Source: Tenericutes bacterium MO-XQ
GTDB lineage: Bacteria; Bacillota_I; Bacilli_A; Acholeplasmatales; Acholeplasmataceae
NCBI GenBank assembly: GCA_002838185.1
Contig: CP017948.1
Span: 124,001-188,000, forward strand
Length of the DNA stretch: 64,000 bases
Direction of reading: 5' to 3'
Part shown: positions 42,856 to 52,493 of the stretch, piece after piece
Layout of the letters: the number at the start of each line of letters is the position of its first letter
Position numbering within the stretch: position 1 is the stretch's first letter
Notes under the pieces: model-generated
What the model saw: only the letters and a program-made list of their open reading frames with translations
The model's database searches: none
What the model was told of the DNA's origin: nothing
Program-made: the position numbers and the translations under genes

Positions 42856-42882
42856 AAAGGCTTGGGACTCCCAAGCCTTTTA
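42856..42882. terminator. Bidirectional terminator between the hydratase and citXG
   Basis: AAAGGCTTGGG pairs perfectly with CCCAAGCCTTT around a 3-nt loop, between two convergent stop codons. Confidence 0.92.
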
Positions 42883-44148
42883 TTTGTAAAATGAACTAAA
42901 ATATTCTATAAATTGAAAAACAATAAATAAATCTGCAGAACCACCAAAACTAACATTGTGTTTGATACAGTAAGCTGTAAAGTCTTTGATATCTTTGTCA
43001 ACATACGGATTGACTTGAGATGCCATAGATTTGAAATGTTGATAATTCTCTAAAGATTTTGCTCTATTTAATAAAACAGTGTCCTCAGAATGAACCATGA
43101 AAAATAAGAGCAGGTTATGAAAGTTTTTAGGATCCAAAGTATCAACGTACTTAAAGAAGTTTAATGCTTTTCTAATAGTAGGTAATCCATTAAAGACTTC
43201 ACCTCTAATACCTGTAATCTTATAAGACTTAAATGCATGCATTCCTGCTGTTTGAATGTTCAATTTAAAATCGTCTAGAACATGATATGATAGGGTTTGT
43301 ATCCGTTCATATATAGTATCTAATGGTTTATGGTGTTTAATGATATATCCAAGTGATAGAAGTACAAAACCTAAGATATAAATAAGACCTTTGTAGGTGT
43401 TGACATCTTTGGTGAGTTGATACATTGCTTTTTCTGCATCTTTACCAATAATGTTTGCTTTTTCAAACAAATTTGGATCATCATCAAAAATCATGCCTAA
43501 CTCAAATATGTCTAAAAAATAAGGCATTAAAACTGAAATGGATTTTTTCATCACTTCATAATCCATATCTGGATGTGAACCTTGAGAGGTAGGTGTAACT
43601 AATCCGAACTTTGGATCTAAGTTAAGTTCATTTAACATGGCTTGTTCAATGAATTTTGATATTTGTTGATTGAGATATGTGAGTATTGTCGTATCGATAT
43701 GGAGTAATAAATCATGCAGCGTATGTGTTTGATTTCTCATACAATGAATTGCAGGTTGATCACAAAGCATACATGTTCTAAGTGGTAAACCATAATCATC
43801 TCTAGAAATGTTTTCTTCATGATGATATAAATCTAAATCAATAAGTCTTCCAAGTGGATGAGATGTTTCAATTTCAACGAGTTTTCTTTTGACATCTTCA
43901 ATAGTTTTGGTATGTATACCAAAAACATAATAGGGCCCATCAAAGCCCTTTTTAAATGTTTTATAGATGATATCAAATTGTTTTTCAATGACATGTTGAA
44001 ATACATTCACAAGAAAAAAGCTTGAGTATCTTTCTTTGTTATCACCAGGGGTATTAGCTTTGATTGATATGAGCGTTGGATAGTTTTTAGAGATACTTTT
44101 AATATGTTCAAACCGTTCTTCTCTAGCTTTTAAAATCTGTTCATTCAT
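42880..44148 (-). CDS. CitX-CitG fusion (prosthetic group synthesis and transfer for citramalate/citrate lyase)
   Basis: The 422-residue protein fuses the two enzymes that make and attach the phosphoribosyl-dephospho-CoA group of the lyase acyl carrier protein. The CitX part (about 1-160) has HPLGRLIDLDLY and RTCMLCDQPAIHCMRNQTH. The CitG part (about 165-422) has GSHPDMDYEVM, TAGMHAFKSYKITGIRGEVFNGLPTIRKAL and SFGGSADLF. Fused CitXG is known in other bacteria. It is the last gene of the methylaspartate operon and overlaps citC by eight bases. Confidence 0.92.
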   Translation of the reverse strand: MNEQILKAREERFEHIKSISKNYPTLISIKANTPGDNKERYSSFFLVNVFQHVIEKQFDIIYKTFKKGFDGPYYVFGIHTKTIEDVKRKLVEIETSHPLGRLIDLDLYHHEENISRDDYGLPLRTCMLCDQPAIHCMRNQTHTLHDLLLHIDTTILTYLNQQISKFIEQAMLNELNLDPKFGLVTPTSQGSHPDMDYEVMKKSISVLMPYFLDIFELGMIFDDDPNLFEKANIIGKDAEKAMYQLTKDVNTYKGLIYILGFVLLSLGYIIKHHKPLDTIYERIQTLSYHVLDDFKLNIQTAGMHAFKSYKITGIRGEVFNGLPTIRKALNFFKYVDTLDPKNFHNLLLFFMVHSEDTVLLNRAKSLENYQHFKSMASQVNPYVDKDIKDFTAYCIKHNVSFGGSADLFIVFQFIEYFSSFYK

Positions 44149-45139
44149 GAAATAATGCTCTTCCTTTTTTTGAAATTAGAAATTTAAATGTAGCTTTTGG
44201 AACTATTGGTTTTATCATATCATATTTTTTCTCACTTGCAAGCTTTCTAACATAAGAAGCACTAATGATATCTTGATGATAAGTTTTTCTGGGTATGATG
44301 TTTAATTTTTCTTTAAGTATTGTTTTCATCTTTAAATTATATTGATGGGTTAGTTCATCAATAGGCTCTTCACCAACATAGCGTTGTTCAATCTTAAAGA
44401 TTGGCATGAAGTATGTTTTAAAAATGGATACATCAAGTTCTGTATAAACATCCATCTTTTGTTTATCTTTAAGAAAATATGTCGGAAAGGTTGCTCTTGA
44501 GATCATATAATCAGTTGATGGTAAAACATATACATTATCTAGATGTTTGATCGATTTTTTCAAGAGTTTAAGTCGTGTTTCATAATTAAATAATGAAGCA
44601 TTAGTTTCTACTAAAAATATGATTAAATCATCATGGGCTTTAGATGCAGTTTCAATTAAATATAAATGCCCTAAAGTCATTGGATTTAAGTTCATGACGA
44701 TACATCCTCTTGACCCATTTTTTTCTGGTAATGTTTGACTCATTTTTTTTAGAGTTGAATGGATTTCATCATTTTTGTTCTCATAAAGAACAATATCTTT
44801 CGTTTCTATAATCTTGTTAAAGTTATAGTTAGAAAAGATATCTTTATTTTCGAGTTTAGTAAACAAAAAATAATGGTTAATTTCATGAGCTTCTAAATAG
44901 AAAAGAAGATGAGATAATATTTTTGAACTGATGTTTTGTGATTGATAAGTTGGGTCTACAGCAATCATTTTTATGACATTATGATCGATAGATCCAGTAG
45001 CAATCAGTTTATTTTTATCATAAAGTCCAATCGTTTTTGTTACTGTATGTTCATAGATTAAGTTATTTTTTTCAAGGAGTCTTTTAACTTCTTCAATTTC
45101 AGAATCTAAAAGGATATCCCTTATCATATAATCCATCAT
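44141..45139 (-). CDS. citC: Citrate/citramalate lyase ligase
   Basis: CitC acetylates the acyl-carrier subunit with ATP and acetate, activating the lyase. The 332-residue protein has an N-terminal GNAT-like region (IKMIAVDPTYQSQNISSKILSHLLFYLE) and a nucleotidyltransferase domain with the HxGH-like pattern GCIVMNLNPMTLGHLYLIETA and the ISASYVRKL motif near the C-terminus. It begins directly after the citF stop codon. Two adjacent ATG codons are possible starts. Confidence 0.92.
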   Translation of the reverse strand: MMDYMIRDILLDSEIEEVKRLLEKNNLIYEHTVTKTIGLYDKNKLIATGSIDHNVIKMIAVDPTYQSQNISSKILSHLLFYLEAHEINHYFLFTKLENKDIFSNYNFNKIIETKDIVLYENKNDEIHSTLKKMSQTLPEKNGSRGCIVMNLNPMTLGHLYLIETASKAHDDLIIFLVETNASLFNYETRLKLLKKSIKHLDNVYVLPSTDYMISRATFPTYFLKDKQKMDVYTELDVSIFKTYFMPIFKIEQRYVGEEPIDELTHQYNLKMKTILKEKLNIIPRKTYHQDIISASYVRKLASEKKYDMIKPIVPKATFKFLISKKGRALFHE

Positions 45140-46633
45140 TTACGATTTTACCTCATATATTACATCAATGATTGATCCGTCTCTATATCTGATCAATCCT
45201 ACAATACGGTCTTCATGTTTGATTTGTTTTGGTATAGAAGTCATGGTTACTGCTTTTTGATAAAGTGATCTAATTGGTAGTATGTTTAAGGTACTATCTT
45301 TTAAGAGTTCAATAAGATCAGTTCTTAGTGGATTGATTGCTATACCTCTTTCTGTAACAACAACATCAACGCTCGTACCGGGTGTTGAAACAGTTTCGAC
45401 ATGTTCTTTTATGAATGGAATTCTAGATTTAACTAAATTAGTTGTAATAATCGTTAGCTTTGATTCGTATGCTGTATCACTATGACCTCCACTTCCACCC
45501 ATAAGTTTATGTGTAGAAGAAGTTGTTACATTCACGTTAAAGTTTAAGTCAACTTCGGTTGCTCCAAGAACAACGATATCTAATTGACTTGCGATATTAT
45601 TTTTATAAAATGGATTTGCATATTTAGATGCATCCATCAAATGATGATTTTTGTTATTTTTATAGGAATTAACGGCATCTAAATCAAATGATTGAACATC
45701 GTAAAGATCTTTGAACAAATGATGATCAAACATATCGACAAGACTTTTTGTGATACCACCACTAGCAAATGAACCATGAACTTTTTGTGCAATCATTTCT
45801 TCTTTTAAAAAATGAGATACTGCAATCGATGTTGAACCTGCACCTGTTTGGAAACTAAGACCGTCTTTGATGAGATTTAAAGTTTTGATAAGTTTTACAG
45901 TGTCTTTGGCTATTTTTAGTTGGACAGGATCTTTTGTCATTTGGGTTGTTCCTGATTCGATACCAGTCGATAAACCTATTTGATCGACTTTAATCATATA
46001 ATCAACATAAGCAGAATCAATATCATTTGAAGACAGCTTATCTAAAATTGTATCAGTCACTACAATTTTGTGTTTTGCATAATATAAGTCAGGATAGATA
46101 TATCCTAAAGGACCGCAAGGATTTGGCCCATCAATGCCGTTTGCATTTCCTTTTTCATCTGCAGCACTTGCAGCTATGAATGCTACATCAATGGCAAGTT
46201 CGCCTGTTTCTATAGCTCTAGCTCTACCACCATGTGTATCCATAATGAGCAGATCTTTGAGATGTCCTTTACTAATACTTTCAGCAACATCACCACTGAT
46301 ATAATTTGTATAGATAGCAGTAACTTGCTCGTTTTTTATAAGATCAACAAGTGGTTTGTGAACTGGAAAAATAGAGCTTGGTGCAAGCTTCATATTTTTC
46401 AAATGTCTTTTTTTAATCTCTTCGATTACCATATTGAGTAACAAATCCCCATTACGATAATGGTGATGAAATGACAATGTCATACCATCTTTTATTGGGA
46501 TTATATCAAATGCAGCAGAAATAGAAGCTAATATAGAAGCTTCTTTTTTTGCATGAATCTTTTCTATTTTTTTGTAGGTTTCTTGTTTGAAATGATCATC
46601 GGATATAAAAGGTTTATATCCATCTGGAATCAT
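45140..46633 (-). CDS. citF: Citramalate (citrate-type) lyase alpha subunit, CoA transferase
   Basis: CitF exchanges the acetyl group on the acyl-carrier subunit for the substrate acid. The 497-residue protein carries the CoA-transferase family features GGRARAIETGELAIDVAFIAASAADEKGNANGIDGPNPCGPLGYI, SFQTGAGSTSIAVSHFLKEEM and LMGGSGGHSDTAYESKLTII. In the setting of glutamate mutase and methylaspartase, citramalate rather than citrate is the likely substrate. GGAGTG lies 6 bases before the chosen ATG (start of MIPDGYKPF); the frame opening 11 codons earlier overlaps citE. Confidence 0.93.
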   Translation of the reverse strand: MIPDGYKPFISDDHFKQETYKKIEKIHAKKEASILASISAAFDIIPIKDGMTLSFHHHYRNGDLLLNMVIEEIKKRHLKNMKLAPSSIFPVHKPLVDLIKNEQVTAIYTNYISGDVAESISKGHLKDLLIMDTHGGRARAIETGELAIDVAFIAASAADEKGNANGIDGPNPCGPLGYIYPDLYYAKHKIVVTDTILDKLSSNDIDSAYVDYMIKVDQIGLSTGIESGTTQMTKDPVQLKIAKDTVKLIKTLNLIKDGLSFQTGAGSTSIAVSHFLKEEMIAQKVHGSFASGGITKSLVDMFDHHLFKDLYDVQSFDLDAVNSYKNNKNHHLMDASKYANPFYKNNIASQLDIVVLGATEVDLNFNVNVTTSSTHKLMGGSGGHSDTAYESKLTIITTNLVKSRIPFIKEHVETVSTPGTSVDVVVTERGIAINPLRTDLIELLKDSTLNILPIRSLYQKAVTMTSIPKQIKHEDRIVGLIRYRDGSIIDVIYEVKS

Positions 46634-46662
46634 TCGATTCACTCCATTTTTAATCAATGTTA

Positions 46663-47490
46663 TCATTCCTTTGAAGCGTTGATAATTTGTATTGCTCTAT
46701 CGATGATTGGTTTATCAACCATTTTCCCATCTACTGAAAATGCACCTAAACCTTGAGCATCTGCCTGTTGTTTGGCAAGTAAGATTTTTTGTGCATATAA
46801 GATATCTTCTTTAGAAGGTTTAAACAAAGTGTTAACAGTTTCTATTTGATTTGGATGAATGCAAGCTTTTGCGTTCATACCAATCGTTTTAGCATGCTCA
46901 ATATCTTTGGTCAATCCTGATAGATCTGTTGTATCTGTAAAAGGTGTATCAATCGCATCAATACCCATAGCTTTTGCAGCATAAATAACCATGTTTCTAG
47001 CAAACTCTATTTCGATACCAGAAAGTGTTCTTTTAACTCCTAAATATGTTGCTAGATCTTCAGCACCTAATAATATACCATTGACTCTAGGTTGTTTAGC
47101 AATATCAAGAGCATTTAAAACAGATTCAGGAGTTTCAATTAAGGCAATGATATGGATTTGATGATCAAGCTTATGTTTTTTCTCTAAAGTAGATAATTTC
47201 TTATCAAGTAACTTTAGACTTAAAACATCAGCTTTAGGTAAACAAATGGTATCGATATGATGACTCATAATGATATCTAAATCATTAATCTCATGAATAC
47301 GTACGATTTTCTCAACATTTTTTAATGAAAAATGGTTAAAGAAGGATGCAAGTAAATCTTTTGCTGCATCCTTTTCTGTAAGTGCAACGCCATCTTCTAA
47401 ATCAAAGATGACTGCATCAGCATCAAATATATCAACATTTTGTAACATACCCGGATGATTTGCAGGAATAAACAATAAACTTTTGCGCAT
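46663..47490 (-). CDS. citE: Citramalate (citrate-type) lyase beta subunit
   Basis: CitE cleaves the acyl-carrier-bound acid into acetyl-carrier and pyruvate (for citramalate) or oxaloacetate (for citrate). The 275-residue TIM-barrel protein has RKSLLFIPANHPGML, DAVIFDLEDGVALTEKDAA with the metal-binding acids, IALIETPESVLNALDIA with the conserved Glu, and GILLGAEDLATYLG. The start is the ATG directly after the citD stop, giving the family N-terminus. Cytosolic. Confidence 0.93.
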   Translation of the reverse strand: MRKSLLFIPANHPGMLQNVDIFDADAVIFDLEDGVALTEKDAAKDLLASFFNHFSLKNVEKIVRIHEINDLDIIMSHHIDTICLPKADVLSLKLLDKKLSTLEKKHKLDHQIHIIALIETPESVLNALDIAKQPRVNGILLGAEDLATYLGVKRTLSGIEIEFARNMVIYAAKAMGIDAIDTPFTDTTDLSGLTKDIEHAKTIGMNAKACIHPNQIETVNTLFKPSKEDILYAQKILLAKQQADAQGLGAFSVDGKMVDKPIIDRAIQIINASKE

Positions 47491-47491
47491 A

Positions 47492-47755
47492 TTAAACACC
47501 TAACCTTTTGATTGCGGTTTTGATTCTTGCGATGATGGTATAATCTAGTGCACCTTTATCTTTTATATAAAGGTGAATATTAGACATATTTAAAGAAGAT
47601 AATGTTTCTAAAGCAACTTTATGAATTTGCTCACCAAATTGCTCTTTAACAACACTATCAATTTCAATGGTTATACCTTCACTTTTTTTAACTGTAACGA
47701 TACAATCGTTAGATTCGTATGTTCCAGCTGTAGCAGCATTTTTCAGATTAATCAC
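47492..47755 (-). CDS. citD: Citramalate (citrate-type) lyase acyl carrier protein
   Basis: The 87-residue protein is the gamma subunit that carries the prosthetic arm. AATAGTYESNDCIV corresponds to the AGTLES motif, and S15 is the expected attachment site made by the CitXG fusion. The C-terminal half (ALDYTIIARIKTAIKRLG) matches the family's LDCVIRARV-type ending. It starts with GTG directly after the mal stop codon; the N-terminal spacing to the modified Ser agrees with known CitD proteins. Confidence 0.9.
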   Translation of the reverse strand: MINLKNAATAGTYESNDCIVTVKKSEGITIEIDSVVKEQFGEQIHKVALETLSSLNMSNIHLYIKDKGALDYTIIARIKTAIKRLGV

Positions 47756-49000
47756 CTATCTTTTTATTTTTGAAAGGGCTAATACACGTTCCATTTCATT
47801 TTTAACGATCATATAACCACCATCAACATCCATACCAGGTTTAGCTAGACATACATCAGCTCCAGCACCTATAGCAACATGCGTTGTGGCTAATGCGGAT
47901 AAGTTCGTTTCATTACAAGTACCACCACAATATGCACCAATACCTTTTTCTTTACAATAAAGAATGGCTTCAGCAATATGATGTAAACCACCTAAATCAG
48001 GTGTTTTAATTTGAAGGACATGTCCTGCTTTATGATCTGCAAAATATTTGATATCATCTAGATTATTACACCATTCATCTGCAACGATCTCTATATTTAT
48101 ATTATTTTCTTCTAATAATTCTCTTAATTTTTTAAGCATTAGCATCGTATCTTCTCTATTGCCTTGATCAAATGGTCCTTCTAGTCTTAACTTAAAAGGA
48201 GAAGAAGCTTCTTCTAAATCTCTACAATAAGACACAATTTTATCTAAATCATCGTTAAAGGCGATACCAATAGTTCCGTAAACATCAATATGAATGATAG
48301 GATTGTAATCATCTTTGATGCGTTGGGTGATGATTCTATTTTTTAACCACCCAATATAAGCAATTAATTTTTCACCATGAAATCCTAATTTTTCTTTGAC
48401 ATTATTGATTAAAGCATGTGGTAATGAATCCACCTCTTTTAGAATCATCTTATCAACATTTGTATATCTATCATCACCCGTTTGAGCAAAAATAGGTATG
48501 GATTTTAAAATCTCTAAATTTGGATTGTATTCGTTTCTAATGACTTCAGCCATGGTTATTTTTTCTTTTAGAGAAACTGCAGAAAGTAAGGCTTGAGAAA
48601 CACCATATCTAATTGCAGTATGTAATCTTTTACCAGATACTTTTAATTGATCAAAAGCATTAGCCATTTCTTTAAAAGTAGTAATTTCTTGATTCAATAA
48701 AAAAGGTTTAATATATGTTTCCATAAACGGAATATATGTATCTGCTAAAAAGAGAGGATCTCTCCCTCCAGCACCGCTATACTGTACAGCTGCGCAATCC
48801 CCAATAGCTACTGACCCGTCATCTAAGATGAGTTGAATAGAAATAGCTTCACCTGGAACTCTTATTTTTTCAAACCCTTCGGTTAAAGGTTCTCCAACAT
48901 ATAAGAAACCATCATGGATGGCATCCTTTTTGATGGCTTTTTGATCGTCAAAATAAAATCCTGTAAATGACTTAGTAAAAATGACTTCTTTTATCTTCAT
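47756..49000 (-). CDS. mal: Methylaspartate ammonia-lyase
   Basis: Mal removes ammonia from (2S,3S)-3-methylaspartate to give mesaconate. The 414-residue enolase-superfamily protein matches the family in length (413 in clostridia). Motifs seen are PGEAISIQLILDDGSVAIGDCAAVQYSGAGGRDPLF, HIDVYGTIG with a metal-binding Asp, LRLEGPFD, IVADEWCN, and LQIKTPDLGGLHH with the catalytic Lys. It overlaps glmE by four bases. Confidence 0.95.
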   Translation of the reverse strand: MKIKEVIFTKSFTGFYFDDQKAIKKDAIHDGFLYVGEPLTEGFEKIRVPGEAISIQLILDDGSVAIGDCAAVQYSGAGGRDPLFLADTYIPFMETYIKPFLLNQEITTFKEMANAFDQLKVSGKRLHTAIRYGVSQALLSAVSLKEKITMAEVIRNEYNPNLEILKSIPIFAQTGDDRYTNVDKMILKEVDSLPHALINNVKEKLGFHGEKLIAYIGWLKNRIITQRIKDDYNPIIHIDVYGTIGIAFNDDLDKIVSYCRDLEEASSPFKLRLEGPFDQGNREDTMLMLKKLRELLEENNINIEIVADEWCNNLDDIKYFADHKAGHVLQIKTPDLGGLHHIAEAILYCKEKGIGAYCGGTCNETNLSALATTHVAIGAGADVCLAKPGMDVDGGYMIVKNEMERVLALSKIKR

Positions 49001-50451
49001 TTTAATCTACCAATTAGATGTCCCATACCAACTGCATATACATCATCAACAGTCATTTGGAAATCTAATGCTCTTTGTTCCGAATTAGCCCTTTCTAGTA
49101 ATTTTTCTTTATGGAACTTTTTAATTTCTTCAGACATACCTAAATGTCCAAACTCTAGGATTCTAATACATCCTTCGTTATCTCTTGCTGGTAAAACTTC
49201 TCCATGTGTTTGTTTACTTGGTGCAAATGGAACATCAATAATTCCATATTCAAAAGCTTTAATAACTCCAACAGCAACATCACCCATACCTAGATCAATG
49301 ACTTTATCCATTAAACAAGTAACTTCTTTACGAATCATTTCTTTTTCAATACGTAATTTTTCTGAATCTGGATAAGATTGATCTTTTAATAGATTGACCA
49401 CAAATTTAGATGCTTTTATACCAGCAGCATTCATTTCTTTTGTCGGTACACCAATAGATTCAACAGGTGTTTTTGTAATCATCTTGGTTGCTTTTGAAAG
49501 TGCAGCAACGCTTGATGCCATCGATATTAGACCGAAAGCTTGAGATTCATCTTGAGGGAATCCTCCCATCCATTGGTGAAATACTGTTGTTATATGCATA
49601 TTTTTATGTCCAAATGTAAATAAATAGTATTCAGTAAGTTCTTTTAGCATTTGCATAGCCGCAACGTCTTGAGTAACATTACCACATTGACCATAACCAA
49701 CAGTGATATGTTTTACACCTTGAGTTGCTGCTAAAATACTTTCTATAATCCCTATGGTAATTGCGATAGAAGGAGGTACTAATGTTCCAGTTAAAGGACC
49801 AAATGGTTCTCTATTGATATGTATACCATGTTCTTCATAATAACCAACTAAACGATCACAATATTGCCAATAATAAATAGAATCTGCTAAGGATATGTTT
49901 TTGGCATAAGGAATATTATAAGAAATACCTCCACCTTCATTAGATGTCCATCCAGCAGCATGAATGATTTCTGATAATAATCTTGCATCTGGTGTTCCAT
50001 GTCTAGCTTGCATTGGTACATTGACATGATCTAGAACTTCTTTACATCCAGATACACCATGATTAACTGCAGGAAATCCATTTAGTAAAGAACGTTTTTC
50101 TCTTTTACTGATTTGAACGCCTTCCTCAGCTTCTTGATATCTATTATGTCTTGTATAAGAATCAATTGTTGAAGGTAAAAAATCAGCACCAGCTTTTTCT
50201 AAATGTGTCAGCAACTCAATCATGCCTTCAACGGTTGCTACACCTGCTCTTGGTTGAACATAGGTTCTTTGCTCTTTTTCTGCTTTTAGCAGTTTTAAAG
50301 CGAAGTTTTTGTGTTCTGGTACAGCTTTAAGTGTTTTTACGGTTTGTTCAAGATCAAGCATCGGATCTTGGCCAGTAGGCCATGATGATAAAACTTCTTT
50401 TCTGACTTCTAAGAATTTTTCAAGTGACCATTTTTTATTTCTAACTTGCAT
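48997..50451 (-). CDS. glmE: Glutamate mutase epsilon subunit
   Basis: GlmE is the TIM-barrel catalytic subunit of the adenosylcobalamin enzyme that rearranges L-glutamate to 3-methylaspartate. The 484-residue protein has the family length (483) and segments SSWPTGQDPMLDLEQ, YVQPRAGVATVEGMIELL, NGFPAVNHGVSGCKEVLD, ARHGTPDARLLSEI and EGGGISYNIPYAK, which surround the substrate-binding arginines. It lies between glmL and mal, 9 bases after the glmL stop. Confidence 0.96.
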   Translation of the reverse strand: MQVRNKKWSLEKFLEVRKEVLSSWPTGQDPMLDLEQTVKTLKAVPEHKNFALKLLKAEKEQRTYVQPRAGVATVEGMIELLTHLEKAGADFLPSTIDSYTRHNRYQEAEEGVQISKREKRSLLNGFPAVNHGVSGCKEVLDHVNVPMQARHGTPDARLLSEIIHAAGWTSNEGGGISYNIPYAKNISLADSIYYWQYCDRLVGYYEEHGIHINREPFGPLTGTLVPPSIAITIGIIESILAATQGVKHITVGYGQCGNVTQDVAAMQMLKELTEYYLFTFGHKNMHITTVFHQWMGGFPQDESQAFGLISMASSVAALSKATKMITKTPVESIGVPTKEMNAAGIKASKFVVNLLKDQSYPDSEKLRIEKEMIRKEVTCLMDKVIDLGMGDVAVGVIKAFEYGIIDVPFAPSKQTHGEVLPARDNEGCIRILEFGHLGMSEEIKKFHKEKLLERANSEQRALDFQMTVDDVYAVGMGHLIGRLK

Positions 50452-50460
50452 GATGAGCTC

Positions 50461-51843
50461 CTATAGTTTTACCATATATTTTTTCATGATTCGAAGTGCA
50501 ATTTCTGGATGATCCATGGATAATAAACCCATAGCAGATAAGATATAGGTTTTATCTAATAAGTATTCGGGTTGATGTGGACGTAGTTCCATAGGCTTAC
50601 TTGCCATTTTTATACCGTTTTTTAAAATTGCAACTGGATCTTTACTACTGATTACAACCCCACCAGTTCCAATGAAATAGTTTGTTTGAGTTAAATCTTT
50701 ACCAATTTGATAGTACATAACACCCATTGGTGTATAAACACCTTTTAATGTGCCAACGTGTCTTGAAGTTGCTACATCGATACATTTGCCTGCGAAGATA
50801 TCATCTGCGATGTAATCTTCATCAGTAGAAGATATAAATTCTATATCATCATGTCTTTTATGTGCTTCAGCTTCAATATCTACATTTTGATTTTTCCAAT
50901 GACTGATTTCTGACGCTGTAAATGATTGCAAAATACCTAAAGACGAATATCTCATGCCTAAATCACCTTCAACAGTACGTTTGGCATAAGGTTCTTCTAA
51001 ACCAGATAAAATTGCGTTCATCTGGGTTGGTAATCCTGAGCCCATTGAATAAATGTCAGTGGTTGCACCACCAACATCAGCTAGCATTAAATCTCCCAAA
51101 CCAGGTTCATCGCCAAAGCCAGTAGATAGCAACTCTGCAGCCATTAAAACAGCATTTGGTGTAGGTAATACAACTTCACCTACAAGTTTTTCTACTTTTT
51201 TAATACCTTTAGCTTCAATGATATTTTTAACGAATATATCTTTGATCGTGTCTTTTGCGCTATTGATGTTTAAAACATTTAATCTTGGCATGACATTTTC
51301 ACAGATATAAAACTCTTTATTTGCATTTGTTAATATTTCTTCAATCTCATCAGTTGCATCTTTATTTCCAGCAAAAACAATAGGTGCTTTGATATTTGAT
51401 TTTGCTAGTTGCTTAGCATTATGAATGACGCATTCTTTATTGCCGCCATTTGCTCCACCAGCAAGTAGAATGATATCAATATCTTTCTCTTTAATCTCTT
51501 CAACTTCATGAAGATTGATATTGTGAGATAATACAAGTTCAACTTTTGCACCAGCACCAAGACATACACGTCTTGCAGCTTCTGTAGTAAGTTCTTCAAC
51601 AAGACCGATTGCAACCATCTTAAGACCACCTGCAGCAGAAGAACAAGCAGTGATTTTATCAAAGGTCATCTCGTGACCGATTTTCTTAAATAATCTATCT
51701 AAAGCTTTTTGATATCCCAATAAGATATCCTTTTCAACAGTGGTAATTGCTTTTGCAGTCGCTATGATCTCTTCTTTATCCAAATCAACAGCAGTTAATT
51801 TAGTAAACGTAGATCCAAAATCGACAAGCAAATATGTTTTCAT
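50461..51843 (-). CDS. glmL: Glutamate mutase reactivating ATPase GlmL (MutL)
   Basis: GlmL belongs to the actin/Hsp70-like ATPase group that exchanges damaged cobalamin out of glutamate mutase. The 460-residue protein begins YLLVDFGSTFTKLTAVDLD (phosphate-1 motif), has DIILLAGGANGGNKECVIHNA and LMLADVGGATTDIYSMG (second phosphate-binding motif). The ATG at 51843 overlaps the glmS stop by one base behind an AGGGGG site; the codon before it is a TTG, which is a less likely start. Confidence 0.93.
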   Translation of the reverse strand: MKTYLLVDFGSTFTKLTAVDLDKEEIIATAKAITTVEKDILLGYQKALDRLFKKIGHEMTFDKITACSSAAGGLKMVAIGLVEELTTEAARRVCLGAGAKVELVLSHNINLHEVEEIKEKDIDIILLAGGANGGNKECVIHNAKQLAKSNIKAPIVFAGNKDATDEIEEILTNANKEFYICENVMPRLNVLNINSAKDTIKDIFVKNIIEAKGIKKVEKLVGEVVLPTPNAVLMAAELLSTGFGDEPGLGDLMLADVGGATTDIYSMGSGLPTQMNAILSGLEEPYAKRTVEGDLGMRYSSLGILQSFTASEISHWKNQNVDIEAEAHKRHDDIEFISSTDEDYIADDIFAGKCIDVATSRHVGTLKGVYTPMGVMYYQIGKDLTQTNYFIGTGGVVISSKDPVAILKNGIKMASKPMELRPHQPEYLLDKTYILSAMGLLSMDHPEIALRIMKKYMVKL

Positions 51844-52250
51844 CAAATGCCCCCTAAGTCTAATTTGATTGTATCAAGTACATCATCAATTTTTATGCCA
51901 GGTGGATATACTCTATTAAATCCCATGTCTTTAAATCTTTTTTCAACTTCAGTGAAATCTTGTTTGCCTACGACGATATTACCCCCAACATAAAGAAGCA
52001 CATGATCAAGTCCAGCTTCTTCACATTTTTCTCTCATGCCACGACAATCTAATTCACCGTGACCATATAAAGACGATACTAAAATTAAAGAAGCCGATGT
52101 CTCTATAGCTGCGTTTATAAAATCCTCTTGAGACGATAATACACCTACATTAACGACGTTAAAACCTTCTTTTGTAAGTGTGTACTCAATGATCTTATTG
52201 CCTACAGCGTGAACATCAGCTCCGATAACTCCGATTACGATAGTTTTCAT
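51843..52250 (-). CDS. glmS: Glutamate mutase sigma (B12-binding) subunit
   Basis: The 135-residue protein is the small cobalamin-binding subunit. The base-off motif DxHxxG is DVHAVG at residues 12-17, with H14 as the cobalt ligand. [23 protein letters not shown] and the closing [20 protein letters not shown] are typical of GlmS. It is the first gene of the methylaspartate operon. GGAGGAAGT lies 5 bases before the ATG, and a cre-like site is 43 bases upstream. Confidence 0.95.
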   Translation of the reverse strand: MKTIVIGVIGADVHAVGNKIIEYTLTKEGFNVVNVGVLSSQEDFINAAIETSASLILVSSLYGHGELDCRGMREKCEEAGLDHVLLYVGGNIVVGKQDFTEVEKRFKDMGFNRVYPPGIKIDDVLDTIKLDLGGI

Positions 52251-52292
52251 TACTTCCTCCGGTATGGATTTATAGAAATTTTTTATAATATA

Positions 52293-52306
52293 TAAAAACG
52301 CTTACA
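52293..52306. promoter_or_regulatory. cre-like operator upstream of glmS
   Basis: TAAAAACGCTTACA matches 11 of the 12 fixed positions of the cre consensus. It lies in the leader region of the glutamate-fermentation operon. Confidence 0.5.
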
Positions 52307-52457
52307 TACACTTGTATTCTAAAACATTTCATATGAAAAAACAACAGTAAAAGGCCTTTTTTCATGTTTTTTTTATAAAAAAATGAAAAATTAATAAGAT
52401 TGAAAAGAATTATCATGGATGTAAGTAAAAATAGAGTCTTTCATTTAGTTACATTAT

Positions 52458-52487
52458 AAAAAAATGACTTATTTAAAAGTCATTTTT
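52458..52487. terminator. Terminator after lysS
   Basis: AAAAATGACTT pairs with AAGTCATTTTT around a short loop, with A and T tracts on both sides, just past the lysS stop codon. Confidence 0.85.
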
Positions 52488-52493
52488 AAGATA

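Noticed and set aside
50922-51310. Overlapping plus-strand frames opposite glmL
   Set aside because: They are shadows of a conserved gene, with unusual composition and no start signals.
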